50,517 bases of DNA from Chara braunii (Eukaryota > Streptophyta > Charophyceae > Charales > Characeae), in NCBI GenBank assembly GCA_003427395.1, contig BFEA01000237.1:840974-891490 (forward strand), read 5' to 3'. Positions 12,105-25,979 of this stretch are shown in pieces. Under the pieces are notes generated by a model. That model had not been told where the DNA came from. It ran no database searches and was given only the letters and a program-made list of their open reading frames with translations. Position 1 is the stretch's first letter, and every line of letters starts with the position of its first letter. Made by a program: the position numbers and the translations under genes.

Positions 12105-13500
12105 ACATCCTATCCGATTATCAAGGGGCGATTAGCATCAAGGACATGGACATCGGGCTGTCCCTCGTCATCCAACACGAAATCCAAACAGGGATGCATC
12201 TGTCGATTCATTGCAAACCATACCGTTGTTCCCTTGCGGAGTGGAGAACGACGTTGGAACAAATTTGAGAATTGAGGCGAACGGATGGATTGAGCCGGTT
12301 ATAGGGCCCTGGTATTTTCTCGTGGTTCTAGTCCCCAAAAAGAACAGATCAATCCGCATCCGTATCGATTACCAGAAGTTGAATGAGATCACGATAAAGG
12401 ATGTATACCCCCTACCTCGGATTGATGATTTGTTGGATGCAATTGGGTGTGTTAATTGTTTTAGTAAGTTTGATATCCGCCATGGATTCCATCATATTCT
12501 GGTCAAGGAGGAGGATCGGTCAAAGACAACTTTCATATTGTTCGAAGACACGTGGCAGTGAGTCCGATGTCCCATGGGAATATGCAACGCTCCGACTACT
12601 TTTCAAAGAGCTATAAATGTTACGTTTCAAAATTTCGTTAACAAGACACACCTGACACAAGGGATGGTCAACTTTTGCGTCATCATGTACATGAGCGACA
12701 TATTGGTGTACTCGGAATCGTTTCATGGACATGCACAACACATCGTGTGGACACTTGGAGCCCTACAGGACGCCGGGTTCAAGATCACCTTGAAAAAAAG
12801 TGAATTCTTCCTCTCGGAGATCTCGTTCCTCAGGTACGTGGGCACCCGAGGAGGCCTGAGACCTTACTCACGAAAGGTGGAGGCGGATCGGCAAGCACCG
12901 ACGCCAACAATGTTAACGCAGATTCGGGCCTTCTTGGGTCTGGCCTCATATTATCGGCGATTCATCAACGGATTCGTGACAATCGTACAGCCTCTATTAA
13001 ACCTGTTGAGAAAGGACCAGACATTAAAATGGGATGAGGAGTGTGAACATGCCTTTTCCACGTTGAAAGAGGCTCTGACCTCCTCGCCCATTTTAATTCG
13101 GTCGGACCTGGTAAAACAGTTCATGCTCATCACGGAATGGCAACCCGAGGCAATCTCCGCCATCTTGGCGCAGAAGGGGAAGGACAACAGGGAACACGTT
13201 TTCGAGTACACCTCGCGAATGGTACCGGACGAATGACGAAACGATTCGGCCCCTCAAGGAGAATGCTGCGCGGTTATCTCGGGAATTCATCATTTCCATC
13301 TGTATTTGTATGGACAAAAGTTCCTCCTCATTACGGACCACAAACCCCTATTGGCTCTCAAGAGGCTCACCAACTACGTGGGGATGATTGGACAATGGGC
13401 CGTATGACTACAGGAGTATGACTTCGACATCGTCCATCAGAAAATGGAGAGACACGGAAACGCAGACAGGTTGACACGTCTGCATCGACCATGCAAGGTA
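12105..13500 (+). pseudogene. gypsy reverse transcriptase and RNase H, inactivated
   Basis: The RT start (DIGLSLVIQHEIQTG, KPYR) is in one frame. The next piece, shifted, holds VLVPKKNRSIRIRIDYQKLN, then YPLPRIDDLLD and FSKFDIRHGF with the first catalytic Asp. An in-frame TGA near 12,559 interrupts before MGICNAPTTFQ. The YxDD box reads Y-M-S-D at 12,688-12,699, so the first of the two catalytic aspartates is lost. FLGLASYYRRFI follows and leads to the RNase H region, where the usual TDAS is TEWQ. A further stop at 13,236 precedes HLYLYGQKFLLITDHKPLLA in another frame. Family identification is secure; enzymatic activity is excluded for this copy. Confidence 0.92.
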
Positions 13501-14172
13501 GCCAAAGGGGAAGAGATCACTCCTTGGAAAGAGCCGAAGTTGGCCAAGGGACCGACGTACGGGAAGGTGACCATTCTCCCTAGAGAAACTGGAAAGTGAC
13601 ACAAAGCCTTATGGTGACGGGCGGAGAAGGTAATTCCAAGAACCTTCTCTCTCCCATCTCTTCTTCTTCTGTTCTCTCCTTAACCGACAAATTTTGTTAT
13701 TTCTGCGAGGCAATCTCGCAGGTTAACTCGGTCACCATGCACCCTAGTGGGGAAGGGTACGTCGATTGGGTAGATTGTGAATGATGTGTCTCTAGACCTG
13801 GTTTTGCCCACGGGTCCTGCGTTCAATGTAGGAACACACACAAGACTTGGTTGCATCCCTTGTGTCGAACCGACAAGATCCCAACGAATGCTCTATTCCT
13901 CGAAGCCACGTCCGAAGGATTGGAAAAGACATGCAGATTTCGGCGTGCCGAAATATGGACAAATATCGCCCTAATAGCTACGATTGTCGGAAACTCCCTC
14001 CGAGAATTCGCCAAGTAGGATTAGAGGCGAGCCAACGACAGGGCATGAGATTACAGATGGAGCAAAGGACGGTTAGAAAAGAGAAAACAAACGGAAGTGG
14101 GATCTGGATGTCGTTACCTCATCCGTTCATGAGGTATGATTGGGTTAAGTCAGCCCATGAGTAAACAGCCGC
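13501..14172 (+). pseudogene. RNase H to integrase spacer, degraded
   Basis: Several short frames connect the RNase H end to the integrase zinc finger. None has a recognisable motif and stops occur in all frames. CT-rich runs at 13,647-13,680 suggest local decay or a small insertion. It belongs to the gypsy element by position only. Confidence 0.5.
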
Positions 14173-15375
14173 TCATTTTGTTGTTAGGATTACTGAGTCG
14201 GCCATTGACAAGAACGGACGGTATTGGTCCAATATTAGGAACGATGTCAAATTCATTGTCAAAAATTGTCTAGTCTGTGCGGTGGATAAGGTGTCGATTC
14301 AGCCTCCCCGGTCCATCGTGCCAATGATAGTCAAACGACCGTTTCAAAGCGTCAGTATGGACACAACGGACATTGTCGTTCCCCTGGTCTGAATAGCTGT
14401 GAATATTCAATCCTCCTCGTTTTCGTAGATCATTTCTCCAAATGGATCGAGGCGTATCCATGCAAAACGCGACAGACGGCGGAAATTGTGTGGTATGTTA
14501 ACTGTTTCCTTGGAATGCATCAAAACACCGAGGAAATCCTAACGGACAATGGAGCAGAGTTCCGAGGATAAGTCCTAAGGATTCTGGTCACACACGGTGT
14601 CTCCATTCGGAACACCGCCCCTCATATGTCCCAATCAAACGGCCTCATGCAAAATGTCAACCGAGTAATCAAAACCGCCCTTCGACGGAACATCGCAGCT
14701 AGAGACGCGAGGCCTTGGCCTGACATAGTAGATCATATCCTGGCCATTCACCGGGGGACGCCTCATGAGTCCACTGGCTTGTCCTCATTCCAATTACGAA
14801 CCAATAACCTAGCCTACGTAACTCTGCCTAGATTGAACGACGAAACGACGCTGGGATGACGGTCTACAAGGGCGACGATTAAGGAAAAGGCTAAGTGCCA
14901 TATGGAATTAATGGAAAATACCCTCCCTTGGTTAGCCCGAAAAAGACAGCGAATGACTGAAATGGCCCACGGTCGACAAATCCGAAGCTATGAGGCCCAA
15001 AATGGGAATGCTGCGCTCCGACTCCAATATAAATTAGGGGATATAGTGCAGGTAAGGAAATGTGTTTGCCAGAGCAAGTTAACGCCACGATTCTTCGGGC
15101 AATTCCACCTAGTTGAGCTCGGTCCTAACGGGGTGAACACGGTGCGCCTTACGCCGGAGGTATCAGGTAGCCAAAGGCTGATCATCCGCCACGTATCCTA
15201 CCTTCGCCCCTTGCCCACCTGTTCGTCTCTCTCCCCTTCCACCTCGCCTCCCACTTCTGAGTGGGAAAGCGACGATCTCGAGCACTGTACTTCTCCCTCT
15301 TCTCGATCTTCACCTTCTACCTCTTCCCTTTCGCCACAAGCTTTTCTACGGAGCAAGTTATCAGTGAGCGTTTGA
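14173..15375 (+). pseudogene. gypsy integrase, inactivated
   Basis: The zinc-finger end is visible as NCLVCA near 14,264-14,281. The catalytic core shows M-D-T-T-D with the first Asp at 14,360-14,362 and TDNGAEF with the second Asp at 14,545-14,547. The expected glutamate in the NGxxExxNR context is Gln (NGLMQNVNR, codon 14,650-14,652). Stops and shifts lie near 14,390-14,420, at 14,568 and at 14,859. The last piece (14,902-15,375) carries the C-terminal DNA-binding GPY/F-like domain (LTPRFFGQFHLVELGPNG, then RHVSYLRPL) and a serine/proline-rich tail. The domain order confirms Ty3/gypsy, and loss of the third acidic residue makes it dead. Confidence 0.9.
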
Positions 15376-15494
15376 TGAGACCCGAAGAGCATATCTCGTC
15401 TATTCGGCAAGTGCAACACCCAAGGTTGAGCCCCGATCTTTTTCGGTTTGCGGCCTTCTTCAATACGGCGGTTATACACGTGGAGGCAGAATTC

Positions 15495-15608
15495 CGGTTC
15501 GTTTGTATCATCGATCGAGAGCGGGTATTGGTCGAGGCGTAGACCTTTTTGCGGTTCGTTTGTATCATCGATCGAGAGCGGGTATTGGTCGAGGCGTCGA
15601 CCTTTTTG
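15495..15608. repeat. 57-bp tandem duplication
   Basis: Bases 15,495-15,551 and 15,552-15,608 are the same 57-bp unit with one visible mismatch (TAGACC versus TCGACC). Because 57 is divisible by three, the duplication preserves reading frame. The first copy contains an in-frame stop that the second lacks. Confidence 0.9.
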
Positions 15609-16609
15609 CGATTATACACACCTGGGGTGAGCCACGTGTCGGTGGTAGTTTCCTTCAACGGTGATCTCACGACACTGCATGAAGAAACTCACACGGGTAT
15701 CCTCCGACCGTTGCGGCTCGGGGCGCGGGATCTTACGACCACGTGGGTACGACTTCTAGCGCAGCCTGGGAATCGGATAGTTGACACTAGCGACGCTGAC
15801 ATCAGCCATCTTCGACTTTATCCATCGGCGCCAGAAGTATTAATCTCGGAGCTCATTCCTTTTGCGCGGCCTCAATGAACCAACACTGTCTTTCGACCTT
15901 CAGACTCCCCTCCGACTTTCCCATCTTCAGGCAGTCCTCCACTGACGCTCATCTGTCTTTCCGGGTCGAGCAGTTGGCCGTGTCGATCCTAGGGTGGCGC
16001 TTAGCTTCTATCTACTCAGGGTGGTATTAGATGGGGCCGAGCAGCCATCCGGGACTGACGAAGATGAGATCCCCGACGATAAAGTGGAACTGTTGGTGAT
16101 CCAAGCGTGGAGGACAGACACAGAAGGAGAGTTGTTGGAGGTCCTGTTCAGGAACGTGGGGAAAGATCACCTGGAGCCGATTACGGGCGAAGTGTTGGTG
16201 TTCCTGGCGCAACTCCTCGATGATCTACCGCTGGACATCCTCTCCCACTGTGACAAATATTCTGCGCCTGCCGCCCTAACACGAACTCTCGCGCCCCATC
16301 TGTTGTGGTCGCCGTGCTCCGAGATCGATGCCGACAACCACTATTGTCCCTCAACGGGAGACTACCTGGTCGCCAATGGCATAACCGATCTCAGTCTCTG
16401 AGGTGGAAGAAGAAGAAGAGGTGGAAGAAGAAGAAGAGGTGGAAGAAGAAGAAGAGGAGGAGGAAAGCTCGGGGGCAGAATCCTACGACCCTGACTATAG
16501 CGAGTCTAGTGAGAGTGGATCAGGGGAGCAGGGTAGCTCCAGTGAGGAGAGCAGGGAGGAGGACGAGGCAGCCACGCAGAGGAGACGAGAGAAGGCGGAC
16601 GGGAAGTGA
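15549..16609 (+). pseudogene. unknown 3' reading frames of the gypsy element, with acidic tail
   Basis: Three successive frames follow integrase. 15,549-15,878 encodes about 110 residues with no known motif. 15,994-16,401 encodes 135 residues including DDKVELLVIQAW and LEVLFRNVGKDHLEPITGEV, with codon-like composition. 16,403-16,609 encodes a Glu-run (EEEEEVEEEEEVEEEE) followed by a serine/acidic tail and a short basic end. I do not recognise the family. They could be an extra ORF of the retroelement downstream of pol or a captured host fragment. Stops at 15,878 and 16,399 separate them, so the copy is probably broken. Function is unknown. Confidence 0.45.
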
Positions 16610-19989
<3,380 letters not shown>

Positions 19990-20009
19990 ACTCCGAAAAC
20001 TGGAAGTCG

Positions 20010-22319
20010 CGCTGGGCGTGAGGTTGAGTGTCACAGCCCGCTGACCCCACTACTATTTGTTCTCCAACTGGAAATCTTATTAGATAATATTAGATCGAAT
20101 CCTAGAATCCAGGGCTTGAACCTTGCCCCCCAACTAGAATGGAAGGGGGGTGCAATTGCTGACGACTTGACGGTAGCTTGCGATAAGAACCCCAGTGCCT
20201 TGCAGGAACTTTGTAAAATAGTTGACTCTTACTGCATCCTCTCGGAAGCCCTCCATCAATTGGGAAAAGTCGGCTTTTTTCTTGCCCCCCTCCCGGGTGT
20301 TGAGTGTGGGTAGGGGCTTAAAGCAGATGCCAACAAATTATTCTGACCGCTTCTTGGGGGTTCAGGTTTCCCTCTCTGATTGCTCAGAGATGCAGGACTC
20401 GCTCCCTGCAGACAATGTATCATCTCGCATTGCTGGCTGGGCCCACAACTTCATGCTCTCTCTCTTCGGTTGAGCCTTGGTTCTGACTTCAGCAGCATTC
20501 TCCCTGCTTTGGTTCCCATTATCAATTCATCTGCTGGGGAACACAGCTGATTCACGTATTAAGAGAGATGTCGCCCGTTTCCTGTGGAAACCCGCGGCCT
20601 TGGATCAACAAGGCTTCGTCTGGAAAGTGACGTGGGACTCTATTGCTCAGTCCAGACTTCATGGAGGTCTGGGATTCTTAGACCCGCTCCAGCAAAATCT
20701 GGCCTTACTATTATATAACATAAATGGGTCGTTTCTGCAGTCTTCGGTACTAGATCTAAACTCTGGGTCTGATTAGCTGAGTACATCCTATCCAAAGAAT
20801 GGAACTGGATGCGGTGGTCAGATGTATGGATCTGCCTTTTTATTCGCTCCTACACGTCTCAAAGACCAAAATCAAAGGAGTGGCACAACATACTGCATGC
20901 TTGGCAAAAACTGTTCCTGCAGTCCTGGACTCCCCCTCGTACTCGAGGGAAAGTTATCAATCAAAATTTATTTGAGAACAAATTCATTAAATCAGCAGAG
21001 GGCAATCCTCTGAAGGCAGATGGGTCCAAAGGCTCCTTCGGCAGCGCCTGGATCGAAAAAGGAATCTCGCAGATCAGGGACATCCAGGACCCCAATGCTG
21101 ACAATTAGCTATCTGTCGATCAAATTAAGTTGAAATTATTCAGACTGCGGAATGTAGACCATAAGTATCGCCTACTTTTGGACTGCATTCCTCCCTACTG
21201 GAAGGCCCCCTGCTCCCATCCTATGCAGAACACAAGCAAAGTGCCTGGCTATTAGACCCAGCAGAAAGGAGAGAAGTTCTTCGGGTCCTGGGCCTAGAGT
21301 GTCCACAGGGTATACGAGTTCAAGTCTGGCTACGCAAACCACTGTCGCCGACAGGGACTCCCGTTGCTTTCACAGGCGAAAGGGTTATCCCCTCCACCGC
21401 GGATCTAATAGAATGCAGAATTTGGCATAGACTGGTAGGGAAAGAGAAACTACCGGTAGCTACGTTGATCATAGAAGATGCTTCGGATATCCACTTGGAG
21501 CCATTGCTTTGCGGATGGTCAGGCCTGGGGGGAACCCAGGACTTCACTCCAGTGATGTCGTATAACACTAAGCTGGGTGTGCAGTTACAGAGAGCCTTAG
21601 TGAAGAAACAACCGATTGTCACGGCTTCAGAAAGATTAGCTAAGGAACCAGGGCTTTACTCTGGGCAACATTGATCTTTTTGGCCTATGGAGGGCTCAAA
21701 AAAATATGGTATCTCAGAAACAGGCCAGCCTTATGTGGCTACAGCATTCTACTGGTTACGCCTTCTGCAGTTTGGCTAACCGCCAAGAGAATGAACATCA
21801 GGGAACAGTGTGCTCCCTGCCAATGGGGATGGGAAAATGCATCACATATTTGGCTCTATTCCCTCTATTCTATCCAAGGATGGGAATAGTGGAAAACTAT
21901 CGCAGGGAACGCTTTCACCTGGTCCCACCTGGTCCCACCTGGTCCCACCTGGTCCCACGAATGGTCCCACAAATGGTCCCAATATGGTAATGTCCCGCCA
22001 AGGAACAGACTTCTCCAAGGGATGGGCTTACGTGGCCTTTGGCTACTCGAGGAGCAATTATGGAAATACTGTGGAAAGCCCGTAATGGTGCTACTTTCAA
22101 ACAGGAACCTACATCCCTCCACGCTATGCCCAAGTCTCAACTATTAAAGCTCTGAGCAGACAGACGATCAGCGTGGATTGGTGGCACAACAAGCGGGCTC
22201 ACCCACGCAAAGGCCGGTATTGGTTCTCCCAGACTTGGCTCCAAAATGACAAAACGATCTCTATTTACCCAGAGGGTTCTCTGTCCTTCCCTAAATGGTT
22301 ATGCTCAGATAAGCCCTAG
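20010..22319 (+). pseudogene. LINE ORF2 remnant: reverse transcriptase and zinc-binding C-terminus
   Basis: LGVR, then after a shift SPLTPLLFVLQLEILLDNI, matches the GVRQGCPLSPLLF region of LINE RTs. AIADDLTVAC follows, with both catalytic aspartates at 20,161-20,166. RFLGVQVSLSDC and, past a TGA near 20,473, the FLW...VTWDSIAQSRLHGGLGFLDP block follow in correct order. A later piece near 21,780-21,890 contains CAPCQWGWENASHIWL, resembling the zf-RVT cysteine/histidine motif after LINE RTs. The last piece ends with the stop at 22,317-22,319. Stops and frameshifts at several points make it a pseudogene. No endonuclease domain is present, consistent with 5' truncation. Confidence 0.85.
21916..21979. 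repeat. short tandem repeat, 10-bp then 12-bp units
   Basis: CACCTGGTCC is repeated four times (21,916-21,955) and followed by two 12-bp variants, CACGAATGGTCC and CACAAATGGTCC. It lies inside the LINE remnant near the zinc-binding region and adds to its frame disruption. Confidence 0.9.
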
Positions 22320-22835
22320 GCTGAAATCCGAGTGATGGGGCTTCTGTTTCTAAATGGTCGAACTTTAGACTATTTGGGCCGCCATTATTTAGGCCCTCAT
22401 TTCCTTTTTGGTAGCTTTTACTTCTGTAACTATCTCCTGTTTTCAACTGCCTTCCTTCGCTGTTGGCTCTTTGAGCCCCGATGTTCTGGATCTGTTAGTA
22501 AAAGGATAGTGTCCTTAAATGTAGCAGTAATGTAGTGAGTTTAGGTACTTCCTCCTTTGTTTTTTTTTTCTTCATATTAATACTCCTTGGTATGGTTTCT
22601 CTCTTAGGTTGGTTAGATCTTTTCGTAGCATTTTAAATCACTTTTATAATTCTGGTTTTTAAGTATGATTGAATGCTGTAGGGTGCTTTTGGAGAAATTT
22701 GGACACTTGGGTCCCTAGTGGGTCCTGTAAAAAGCGAATCTGGGTAAGGCTCCCAGACCATTTTCCCGGTAGACTGTGAGGACCCCGGCCTCAACTATTT
22801 CTGCTGGTAATTCCAGCTTTGGGCACTGGGCCCTA

Positions 22836-22892
<57 letters not shown>
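22836..22892. repeat. (TAA)n tail of the LINE
   Basis: About 19 TAA units directly follow the LINE 3' untranslated region, taken here as the 3' end of the element. Confidence 0.9.
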
Positions 22893-22893
<1 letters not shown>

Positions 22894-23935
22894 CACACGA
22901 CCCTCCTGGTTCGAGTACGCGTTCATTGTCATGATTTCACTTACGTCCGATATCCAGACCTACTGAAGACAAAAGCTGGGCCTGAGGATTCTCTGTAATA
23001 CCAACAGACGAGGGGACAAATGATGCAGACAAGGCAAACCACAGCCCAGAAAATGTTTCGGGAAATCTGTTAAAATGGGAATGAGGCAGGGAAGATTAGC
23101 ATGGCCTCTGCGGAGACGCCACGGGAAAAGAGTTGGAGAAGGAGAACGGGAAGGACGATGAAGAAGAAGAAACCAAGAAGCAAGAACAGGAAAGAAAGAA
23201 AGAAAAAAAACTGCAGGAGGAGGAGGAGGAGGAGGAGGAGAAACAAGCGGCAGACGCCCGCAGTTCAAGAAACAGATTTCTGAAATTTGAAGTAAATTAG
23301 GTCATACGGAAATAGAAGCGTAACGCCAAAGCACATCAACTAATTAATGAAAAGAACCCCCCATCACAAAAAAGGGGGATTATCTCAACCATTAAATCAA
23401 CAAATTTTGCCATTACCGATCTCGTTCCCCGACCACATACAATCTCCTGCTCTACACTGTCTTTTCCCCTGGTTCCAACTCTCTCCCACTCCCGCTCTCT
23501 GCAACGCATTGCATCTCCTTATCCCTCACCCCTTTCCTTCCTTGCACCGACCTTCAAGAGCGCTGTAGGAGGAAACATACACATCCAAATCCAAATCCAA
23601 ATCCAAATCCAATTTCGATCCAAACTGACGCCTGAAAATCATCCGCAATCAAAGGGGGCAAAAACCCTTGCACTGAACCAGGACGAACCCCTCCGTACCC
23701 ATCCCACCTGACTGCTGGCTCTCACCACTTCAGGCTCCTCCTCTTTATGATCAACATCCCAGGGACGGACTGCTACTTCTCAAACGACAGCAGTTATGAC
23801 TTCGTAAGTAACCCAGTGACATCTGGGCAACCGACATTTCATACACTTTCCTCATCACCTTTACGTCACAGCGTCCTGTTCTTCTCTCTCCCACTCCGCC
23901 CACCTCGCCCCTCGGCCCCCAGCTTCCCTCCCCTG

Positions 23936-23938
<3 letters not shown>
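22893..23938. other. no recognisable gene; short simple repeats
   Basis: A (GGA)n run lies at about 23,214-23,241. A 6-bp repeat (AATCCA, about five units) lies at about 23,583-23,612. No coding family was recognised. Confidence 0.5.
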
Positions 23939-24011
<73 letters not shown>

Positions 24012-24012
24012 N

Positions 24013-24103
<91 letters not shown>

Positions 24104-24104
24104 T

Positions 24105-24153
<49 letters not shown>
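23939..24153. repeat. compound (CT)n-(GT)n microsatellite with one N
   Basis: CT units run from about 23,939 to 24,086, with an undetermined base at 24,012. They are followed by GT units to about 24,152, with one GATT interruption. Long frames of Leu-Ser, Arg-Glu or His-Thr across it are repeat artefacts. Confidence 0.98.
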
Positions 24154-24158
<5 letters not shown>

Positions 24159-25959
24159 CGAGCAATTCGAGCATAAGAACCCCAGTATCTGATGCCTTCG
24201 GAATGGCAAAGCATCACGACCATTCGAACACGTATCTTGCTTGAAGTGATGAATACATTTAACTTAAGGAGTCGAGCTACCCTGGCCGCATATAACCTGG
24301 CACAGTAGCATTTTACACTACCTCTGTAGTAGATCCGGAAGTGGCAATGGATACAGAACCCAGCCTGAAAAGCAATCAACCTATCGCAGCGCATCACAGG
24401 CGGAGCCGCAGCAACAACTGAGCTCATCGTATGGCGTTCATCTGCAGAAAGTATTCCAAAAAAAAAAAGACATTACGGCAGAGCAATTCCTGACGAAATC
24501 AACAAGGAACAGAAGATTCAACAACCGCCCCCCTCCCCCCCCGCTCCGCTCTTCTTCCCTTTCCACTCTCCGTTCGCCGCTCGCCCTCCTTCCTTCCCCC
24601 AACACGCACACACAGGTACGCACGCATGCACGCACCTACCCCACCCACACTGGCACACAGAATCAGATCTCCTTCACGAGGATCCCCGCTGCGTTGCCAT
24701 ATGAATAATGCCAGAGAAAACAGACGCGACAAGAAGGTCCCGTCGGCTGGGATAGCAGTTGGCTTCAACTCGGTAGCAAACTTGGGCTCTGCCTACCTAC
24801 GGAAGCAACCAGAGGAGTCCATCTGGCTGGCGTGATACTAATACTGTATCTGAAACCGGTAGTAACGGTAGATTCCTGGCGCGTTTAGACCTAGCTTTAT
24901 GAAGGAGAGAGGTCACTGCGTGCACCTCTTGTGTTTGAACTCCCTAAACGTTTTTGACTCGCGATCATTCTCTCGCTTCGCCAGCCAGAGCCATATCCTT
25001 GGCCGGCCTGTCTGGCTAACTATCAGCTTGCGTGTAACCTCCTCCCCACTCTTCCTTCGGCCCCTCTTTCTAAGATTCTTGCTGCCCAATCCGCAGTCGT
25101 GCTTCCGCATCATAATGCTCAAGCTCCTCCGTGCGACCCCATCGTCCCTACTATAATGAAGGTCCTCTTGAGCTGCTCAAGGTTCTTTGCCCACGCCTTT
25201 ATCACAATCCTGTGACCAATCGCTCTATATAAGGATGTACCGTCAGCATCCATCTGGTATTGCAGCCCCTCCCTCCGTTTCAAGGGATCCTGGTCCGTTT
25301 ATATCCGTTGGTCATGATCGATTCATCGCCGATCAAACCCAAATCCCCAACTCCCCATCTTCCACATAAGGCGGTCGACCGCTCGAGCCGAGTTTCCTTT
25401 CCCCCTCCGATCGCATCCTTCGCTCACGTCAGCTTCAACCGCGCAGTACTCACTACTCCGTAGCCCCCTCTCATCCTCCCTTAACCAGTCTGGATGGGCT
25501 GCACCAATGCCAGTAGCATTCTACGGCTACTACAGCTACCACTACACGTGTCCTCGAAAGCGACAAGGACATCGCTGACTGCAACACACCTCAAGCGCGC
25601 TTTTTCTGACATCTCTACTTCGATCCGCTGGCTGATGGCGTGTACTGCTCTTTGACGCGTGCCTAACGATTCTCCGCTGCCTCCTGATCACTGTTCCTCT
25701 GCCCAGCTGATGACTCAAGCGAGCCGACCCCTCCCCCTCCCCCTCCCCTCCCGCTGAACCTATGCGAGCAAGCAAGCGAGCGAGCGTGCGTGCCTGAGCG
25801 AGAGTATACATGCGAGTGAGGATGGGATAATAGGCAGACAGGTGCACATACGGACGTGCCTGCGTGTGCAGCTGGGTGAAGAAGCGAAGGGTGCGAGAGA
25901 CATGAATCGCGGCAGGCGATTGCAGTCATGCACCCTCATTCCCCCCTTCGACCCCGGTC
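24154..25959. other. no recognisable gene; 3' flank of the B3 gene
   Basis: Mixed sequence with C-rich and CA-rich patches at 24,530-24,660. It lies downstream of the minus-strand B3 gene and may contain its 3' UTR, but no clear polyadenylation signal was seen close to the stop. Short frames show no motif. Confidence 0.4.
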
Positions 25960-25979
25960 CATCAACACATGTGTTGATG
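25960..25979. repeat. 20-bp perfect palindrome over the B3 gene stop codon
   Basis: The 20 bases read identically on both strands. They span the last five codons and stop of the B3 gene. It could act as a transcript hairpin or be chance; no function is shown. Confidence 0.85.

Larger units (their letters stand above)
9394..16609 (+). mobile_element. decayed Ty3/gypsy LTR retrotransposon, no LTRs identified
   Basis: Gag, protease, reverse transcriptase, RNase H and integrase remnants occur in that order on the plus strand. The RT-RNaseH-integrase order is diagnostic of the Ty3/gypsy group. All domains are interrupted by stops or frameshifts, and several catalytic residues are replaced, so the copy cannot act on its own. 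The coordinates enclose recognised coding remnants plus the unusual frames after integrase. True ends are unknown because no direct terminal repeat was found by eye. No chromodomain was seen after the integrase C-terminal domain. Confidence 0.9.
19990..22892 (+). mobile_element. 5'-truncated LINE (non-LTR retrotransposon) with TAA tail
   Basis: Reverse-transcriptase and post-RT motifs of a LINE ORF2 run along the plus strand. They are followed by about 500 bp of 3' untranslated sequence and then a (TAA)n tail at 22,836-22,892. The 5' end is missing: recognisable coding begins inside the RT domain. 5' truncation and a simple-repeat tail are standard marks of target-primed reverse transcription. 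Target-site duplications were not identified. The 3' tail type (TAA rather than poly-A) separates it from typical plant L1 elements. Confidence 0.85.

Noticed and set aside
23747-24427. Frames up to 188 codons with Ser-Leu, Arg-Glu or His-Thr runs
   Set aside because: They cross the compound CT/GT microsatellite; the frame is open only because of the repeat.
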